From: Pedobacter sp. WC2423
GTDB taxonomy: Bacteria > Bacteroidota > Bacteroidia > Sphingobacteriales > Sphingobacteriaceae
Length of the DNA stretch: 64,000 nt
Direction: 5' to 3'
Assembly: GCF_040822065.1 (NCBI RefSeq)
Contig: NZ_CP162005.1
Coordinates: 4,216,001-4,280,000, forward strand
Each line of letters begins with the position of its first letter. Positions within the stretch are counted from its first letter, which is position 1. A model generated the notes under the pieces. The model was given only the letters and a program-made list of their open reading frames with translations, had not been told where the DNA came from and did no database searches. A program made the position numbers and the translations under genes. Positions 61,141 through 64,000 of this stretch are shown here, in pieces.

Positions 61141-62130
61141 ATGTTCAAGAAAATACTGCTGCCAGCAATCCTTTTATTTTGTTTGTTTTTATCTGCATCT
61201 GCGCAACAAGCAGATACACTGTCTATTACCCTCGAGAATGTAAAATACGCTTATCCGGTAAAATACTTTCCTATCCATACCGAAGGGCAAGATATCAAGA
61301 TGGCCTATATGGATATTGCGCCTGTGCAAAATGCAAATGGCAGAACAGTTGTCTTATTTCATGGTAAAAACTTTGGAGGATATTACTGGACAAACGTAAT
61401 CAAGGCCTTAACCAGCAGAGGGTTCAGAGTTGTTGTCCCTGATCAGATTGGGTTTGGTAAATCTTCTAAACCCTTTATTCATTACAGTTTTCATCAGCTG
61501 GCACGCTGGAATAAAGCATTGTTAGATACTTTAGGAATCCAGAAAGCAAATGTCCTTGGACATTCAATGGGTGGAATGCTGGCCACCAGGTTTGCCCTGA
61601 TGTATCCGCAAACTACAGAAAAACTCTTGTTGGAAAATCCGATCGGGCTGGAAGATTACCGTGCCTTTGTCCCTTATGTAACTACAGAAGAACAATACAA
61701 AACAGAACTGAAATCTACAGCAGAAAGTATCAAAAAATACTATCAAAGCTCTTACTTTACCGTATGGAAACCAGAATATGATGAATTGGTCAGGATTGCT
61801 GCGGGAGTAACTTTCAGTTCGGATTACGCACGATGGGCAAAAGTTGCGGCGATGACTTTTACTATGATCTACGAACAGCCGGTTGTTTATGAATTCCAGA
61901 ATATTACGGTGCCTACCATTCTGTTTATTGGTAAAGAAGATAAAACGATTGTCGGTAAAGGCTTATTAAGCCCTCAGCAGCAAGCGCTTCACGGACAGTA
62001 CAAAGTGTTGGGAAAACAGATTGCAGCGAAGATACCGAACGCTAAGCTGATTGAATTTGATGGCAGCGGCCATATTCCTCACCTGGAAGTGCCTGCTGAA
62101 TTTACAGTTGCTCTATTAGGCGGATTATAA
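61141..62130 (+). CDS. Alpha/beta hydrolase, secreted
   Basis: A 329-residue exported esterase-like enzyme. Signal peptide ends at SASAQQ. The oxyanion region LFHGKNFGGYYW near 76, DQIGFGKSSKP near 103, nucleophile Ser in LGHSMGG near 142, acid Asp in GKEDKTIVG near 262 and His in GSGHIPHLE near 308 give the Ser-Asp-His triad. Some members resemble proline iminopeptidase or haloalkane dehalogenase, so no substrate is claimed. A terminator separates it from the convergent peptidase gene. Confidence 0.9.
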   Translation: MFKKILLPAILLFCLFLSASAQQADTLSITLENVKYAYPVKYFPIHTEGQDIKMAYMDIAPVQNANGRTVVLFHGKNFGGYYWTNVIKALTSRGFRVVVPDQIGFGKSSKPFIHYSFHQLARWNKALLDTLGIQKANVLGHSMGGMLATRFALMYPQTTEKLLLENPIGLEDYRAFVPYVTTEEQYKTELKSTAESIKKYYQSSYFTVWKPEYDELVRIAAGVTFSSDYARWAKVAAMTFTMIYEQPVVYEFQNITVPTILFIGKEDKTIVGKGLLSPQQQALHGQYKVLGKQIAAKIPNAKLIEFDGSGHIPHLEVPAEFTVALLGGL

Positions 62131-62138
62131 AGTTTATA

Positions 62139-62160
62139 AGAACCTGCCCGGGCAGGTTCT
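62139..62160. terminator. Palindrome between convergent genes
   Basis: AGAACCTGCCCGGGCAGGTTCT is a perfect 22-base palindrome without a loop and without a long T-tract. It may terminate or stabilise both transcripts; less certain than the other terminators. Confidence 0.5.
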
Positions 62161-62164
62161 CCAT

Positions 62165-62995
62165 TTATTTCTTTACCAGATCCTGTGAAAAAGTTGTGGC
62201 GAGAATTTCATATAATTCAGGATGTTTTTCCTTGAACTGCGCTGGCTTTTCAAAGAAGTACTCTGACACTACCGCAAAGAATTCGGCTTCATTCGTTACC
62301 GCATAAGGATTGATATCTGATTTTCCAGCCTCAATCCTGCTGATTTCCTGGTGAATCATTTTTACCCATGGAATAATATACTGATGTGGCATCAGGTTTT
62401 CAGGAATACCATCCGTTGCCCCATCCGATTTATCCAGTAAGTGTACAAACTCGTGAATAGCGGTGTTTTCCTTGTCTGTACTGATAGAAAATCCTTCCAA
62501 TAATGCAGAACGCGATAAAATCATCTGGCCATTCATATAACCCGTACCAACCATTCCCAGAATATTCCGGTCACCGCCTTCAAACTGAAAGTCTTTATTA
62601 AAAGTATCAGGGTATAAAATTACAGCATGGAGATTCTGATACTTCCATTGTCCGAACCCAAAAACCGGAATTATTGCACTTGATGCAATTAATAAACGAT
62701 CTGTAGCATCAGGAACAAGATCTATTCCTTCCACGCGGACATCACTTAAAAAGTCCAGGAGCATTTGCTCAAACTTTAACCGGTCATTCTGATCTAAATG
62801 CTGATAATAGGCTACCTGACTTAACAAGATCTGCCGGTCAGTTTCATGCATTATATTTTGAACAGTCTGTTTAGGTTTCTTGTTGCGGAATATAAAATAT
62901 AACGCGATTATAAATGCGGCGATTAAGATCAGGTAAGGCATCATGCCGGACATGCCGTAAGCTATCAGGCCGGTCGGGATTACTTTAATCATCAA
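62165..62995 (-). CDS. Zinc-dependent peptidase, MtfA-like (M90), membrane-anchored
   Basis: A 276-residue protein with an N-terminal hydrophobic anchor (about residues 15-40) and an M90/MtfA domain: RLLIASSAIIPVFGFGQW near 105, GTGYMNGQMILSRSALLEGF near 150, the zinc motif HEFVHLLDKSDG near 181-192 (HExxH) and NEAEFFAVVSEYFFEKP near 235 with the third ligand Glu. E. coli MtfA is a soluble 265-residue protein that modulates the Mlc repressor; the anchor here indicates another setting. No PTS genes are near. Confidence 0.9.
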   Translation of the reverse strand: MMIKVIPTGLIAYGMSGMMPYLILIAAFIIALYFIFRNKKPKQTVQNIMHETDRQILLSQVAYYQHLDQNDRLKFEQMLLDFLSDVRVEGIDLVPDATDRLLIASSAIIPVFGFGQWKYQNLHAVILYPDTFNKDFQFEGGDRNILGMVGTGYMNGQMILSRSALLEGFSISTDKENTAIHEFVHLLDKSDGATDGIPENLMPHQYIIPWVKMIHQEISRIEAGKSDINPYAVTNEAEFFAVVSEYFFEKPAQFKEKHPELYEILATTFSQDLVKK

Positions 62996-63114
62996 TTGCT
63001 CTATTTAGGTAGCTAAATTAGTCAATTCAGAAATCGATGTTTTAATAATATTGTCATAAATCGCTTCAGACTTTGTATTTATTCAATAAATAAGAGGCAG
63101 GTTCTTATATTTTT

Positions 63115-63122
63115 TATCTTTG
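63115..63122 (+). promoter_or_regulatory. -7 element four bases before the gene at 63127
   Basis: TATCTTTG fits TAnnTTTG and ends four bases before the ATG, so transcription would start on or beside the start codon. Confidence 0.6.
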
Positions 63123-63126
63123 CGCT

Positions 63127-63471
63127 ATGAAGCCCGCAGAAATTCACGCAAAATGGAAAGTTCTACAGCAAAAGATTGCTGAGGAATTTGATTCAGATAT
63201 ACCTGACTTAAAGGTAATGTTATTCCTGATAGGTGTTCAGGAACTCGGCAAAGGGCCGGGTAAGTACAGCAAACGTCAAAAAGAAGAGCTGATGCATATT
63301 GCCACCTGCCGTTTAATGAGTGAAATGGGATTTTATGAACTTGAAGGTCTGGATCAGGATGGATGGCCACATTGGAAATTGGTGAAACAAGTTCCTTCCT
63401 TTGCCATGATGGAGCAGGAATTACTTTTAAAATCACTGGCTATTCATTATTTCGAAGATATCTACCAATAA
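63127..63471 (+). CDS. Conserved hypothetical protein
   Basis: A 114-residue soluble, mainly helical protein I recognise only as a type seen in Bacteroidota. It starts MKPAEIHAKWKVLQQKIAEEF, has DLKVMLFLIGVQELGKGPGKYSK, KEELMHIATCRLMSEMGFYEL, a GLDQDGWPHWKLV segment near 83-95 and ends LLLKSLAIHYFEDIYQ. No signal peptide, membrane segment or catalytic motif. A -7 element sits four bases before the ATG. It converges with the XRE gene. Confidence 0.72.
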   Translation: MKPAEIHAKWKVLQQKIAEEFDSDIPDLKVMLFLIGVQELGKGPGKYSKRQKEELMHIATCRLMSEMGFYELEGLDQDGWPHWKLVKQVPSFAMMEQELLLKSLAIHYFEDIYQ

Positions 63472-63482
63472 CAGAATAAGTA

Positions 63483-63746
63483 TTATAGAAAATTTGAAAG
63501 CTGACCAATTTCTTTCAGAACATCACTAGTAGCTACGTCGAGAACTATACAATATTTTATAAACGTAGTTAGATAAATTTGAGTTTTACCATTTTCAATT
63601 TTGCTGATATAAGACGAAGTCACCGCTAGTTTCTGGGCTAAGAACTCCTGTTTAATCCCTTTTTTTTGACGAATATATTGTAAGTAGGAACCTATCCGCT
63701 TAAGGGTCTTATTTGTCTCTGATTTAACAACTTTCCTTTCAGGCAT
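63483..63746 (-). CDS. XRE-family helix-turn-helix regulator
   Basis: An 87-residue protein made up of almost only one Cro/C1-type helix-turn-helix (SYLQYIRQKKGIKQEFLAQKLAVTSSYISKIENGKTQI, quoted by key positions R19, Q25, L29, S37, I40, E43). Residues after 50 add a short helical cap (KYCIVLDVATSDVLKEI). The ATG at 63746 is chosen; ATG at 63764 lies inside a palindrome that looks like its operator, and a TTG at 63782 is less likely. It is divergent from a lipoprotein gene and likely controls it and itself. Confidence 0.82.
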   Translation of the reverse strand: MPERKVVKSETNKTLKRIGSYLQYIRQKKGIKQEFLAQKLAVTSSYISKIENGKTQIYLTTFIKYCIVLDVATSDVLKEIGQLSNFL

Positions 63747-63756
63747 TATTTCTATA

Positions 63757-63781
63757 TGCATCATTGTTGCGATATGATGCA
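63757..63781. promoter_or_regulatory. Candidate operator for the XRE regulator
   Basis: TGCATCAT (63757-63764) and ATGATGCA (63774-63781) form an 8 bp inverted repeat with a 9-base spacer between the divergent XRE and lipoprotein genes, a suitable size for a dimeric helix-turn-helix protein. It sits 11 bases before the XRE start. Confidence 0.5.
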
Positions 63782-63815
63782 ATTATATGGAATTTTAACG
63801 ACATAAAATTATATT

Positions 63816-64000
63816 ATGAAAAGAAATCTAAATTTTACGTCAAAAGCATTAATTGCTTTTTTAACTTTTACTTCATTATTAGGCGCCTGTAAAAAGCAGG
63901 ATCTGGTAGTGCCTGGAATTTCTAAAGATAAAGCTAAAACAGAGGCTATTCCTCCATTTTTATTTGATTGGGAGTCAGCAACTTATATGCCGTCTCTTCC
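63816..64000 (+). CDS. Lipoprotein, N-terminal part (runs off the window)
   Basis: The first 61 codons of a gene cut by the window end. MKRNLNFTSKALIAFLTFTS then LLGAC is a clear lipoprotein signal, followed by KKQDLVVPGISKDKAK. The mature start resembles spacer segments of surface lipoproteins such as those of polysaccharide utilisation loci, and FLFDWESATYMPSLP follows; the family cannot be told from this much. It is divergent from the XRE gene across 69 bases. Confidence 0.7.
   Translation, partial: MKRNLNFTSKALIAFLTFTSLLGACKKQDLVVPGISKDKAKTEAIPPFLFDWESATYMPSL

Noticed and set aside
62139..63112. Shared GGCAGGTTCT in the palindrome at 62139-62160 and before the gene at 63127
   Set aside because: Ten shared bases in two places with different surroundings are not enough for a repeat family.
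1..64000. CRISPR arrays, tRNA and rRNA genes
   Set aside because: I looked for regularly spaced repeats, cloverleaf-like segments with TTCGA-type loops and rRNA-like stretches in the gaps and saw none.

Overview
The window is a piece of chromosome from a member of the Bacteroidota, most like Pedobacter or a relative in Sphingobacteriaceae. The evidence is the gene content (DUF4270 lipoprotein beside a glycogen-synthase-like gene and panC/panD, pdhA-pdhC without pdhB, SusC-like carboxypeptidase-regulatory domain on a TonB receptor, many lipoproteins), the AT-rich composition, the near absence of Shine-Dalgarno sequences, and repeated promoter -7 elements of the form TAnnTTTG. It is mostly ordinary core chromosome with one surface-glycan block and two copies of one IS3-family insertion sequence. 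No tRNA, rRNA, CRISPR array or prophage was seen.

Layout. 1-1135: the 3' part of an IS3-family element. 1170-6119: DUF4270 lipoprotein and GT5-like protein, then panC, panD and an acyl-CoA dehydrogenase. 6188-12037: small membrane and lipoprotein genes, then the rimP-nusA-infB translation/transcription operon behind a leader hairpin that looks like an attenuator. 12132-22842: a surface polysaccharide/LPS-type cluster with a fucosyltransferase, a DUF268 methyltransferase-like protein, seven other glycosyltransferases and an MsbA-like ABC exporter, interrupted by meaB and followed by pepP. 24317-31198: an OmpA-type porin, a MACPF-domain lipoprotein with three C-terminal repeats, a small membrane protein, ridA, an EamA transporter and recG. 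31211-36281: serine hydrolase, fumC, lipoprotein, S1/P1 nuclease, low-molecular-weight phosphatase and a PA2169-type four-helix protein. 36337-41191: a complete cyanophycin module, cphA divergent from cphB and an isoaspartyl peptidase. 41211-44227: TPR protein and the Prc-type protease. 44269-45712: a complete second copy of the IS. 45739-53109: SPFH protein, CapA-like protein, NlpC/P60 peptidase, pdhA-pdhC, hisS. 53106-64000: dienelactone hydrolase, NTF2-like protein, a tetR/ABC1-kinase/DUF2867 operon, a small His/Cys-rich protein and TonB receptor, alpha/beta hydrolase, an M90 peptidase, and an XRE regulator divergent from a truncated lipoprotein gene.

The most interesting signals are regulatory rather than new gene families. 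(i) At least five genes have TAnnTTTG (or TAnnTTTA) exactly four or five bases before the ATG, which predicts leaderless mRNAs. (ii) The start region of cphA is duplicated 65 bp upstream, creating a 22-codon leader ORF whose stop overlaps the cphA start. (iii) The intact IS copy sits in the loop of a perfect terminator hairpin, and the flank of the other copy looks like half of a similar terminator, suggesting target choice. (iv) rimP and prc each have a hairpin right at the predicted RNA 5' end. (v) The MACPF lipoprotein may be an antibacterial pore former. I found no single clearly undescribed multi-gene system.
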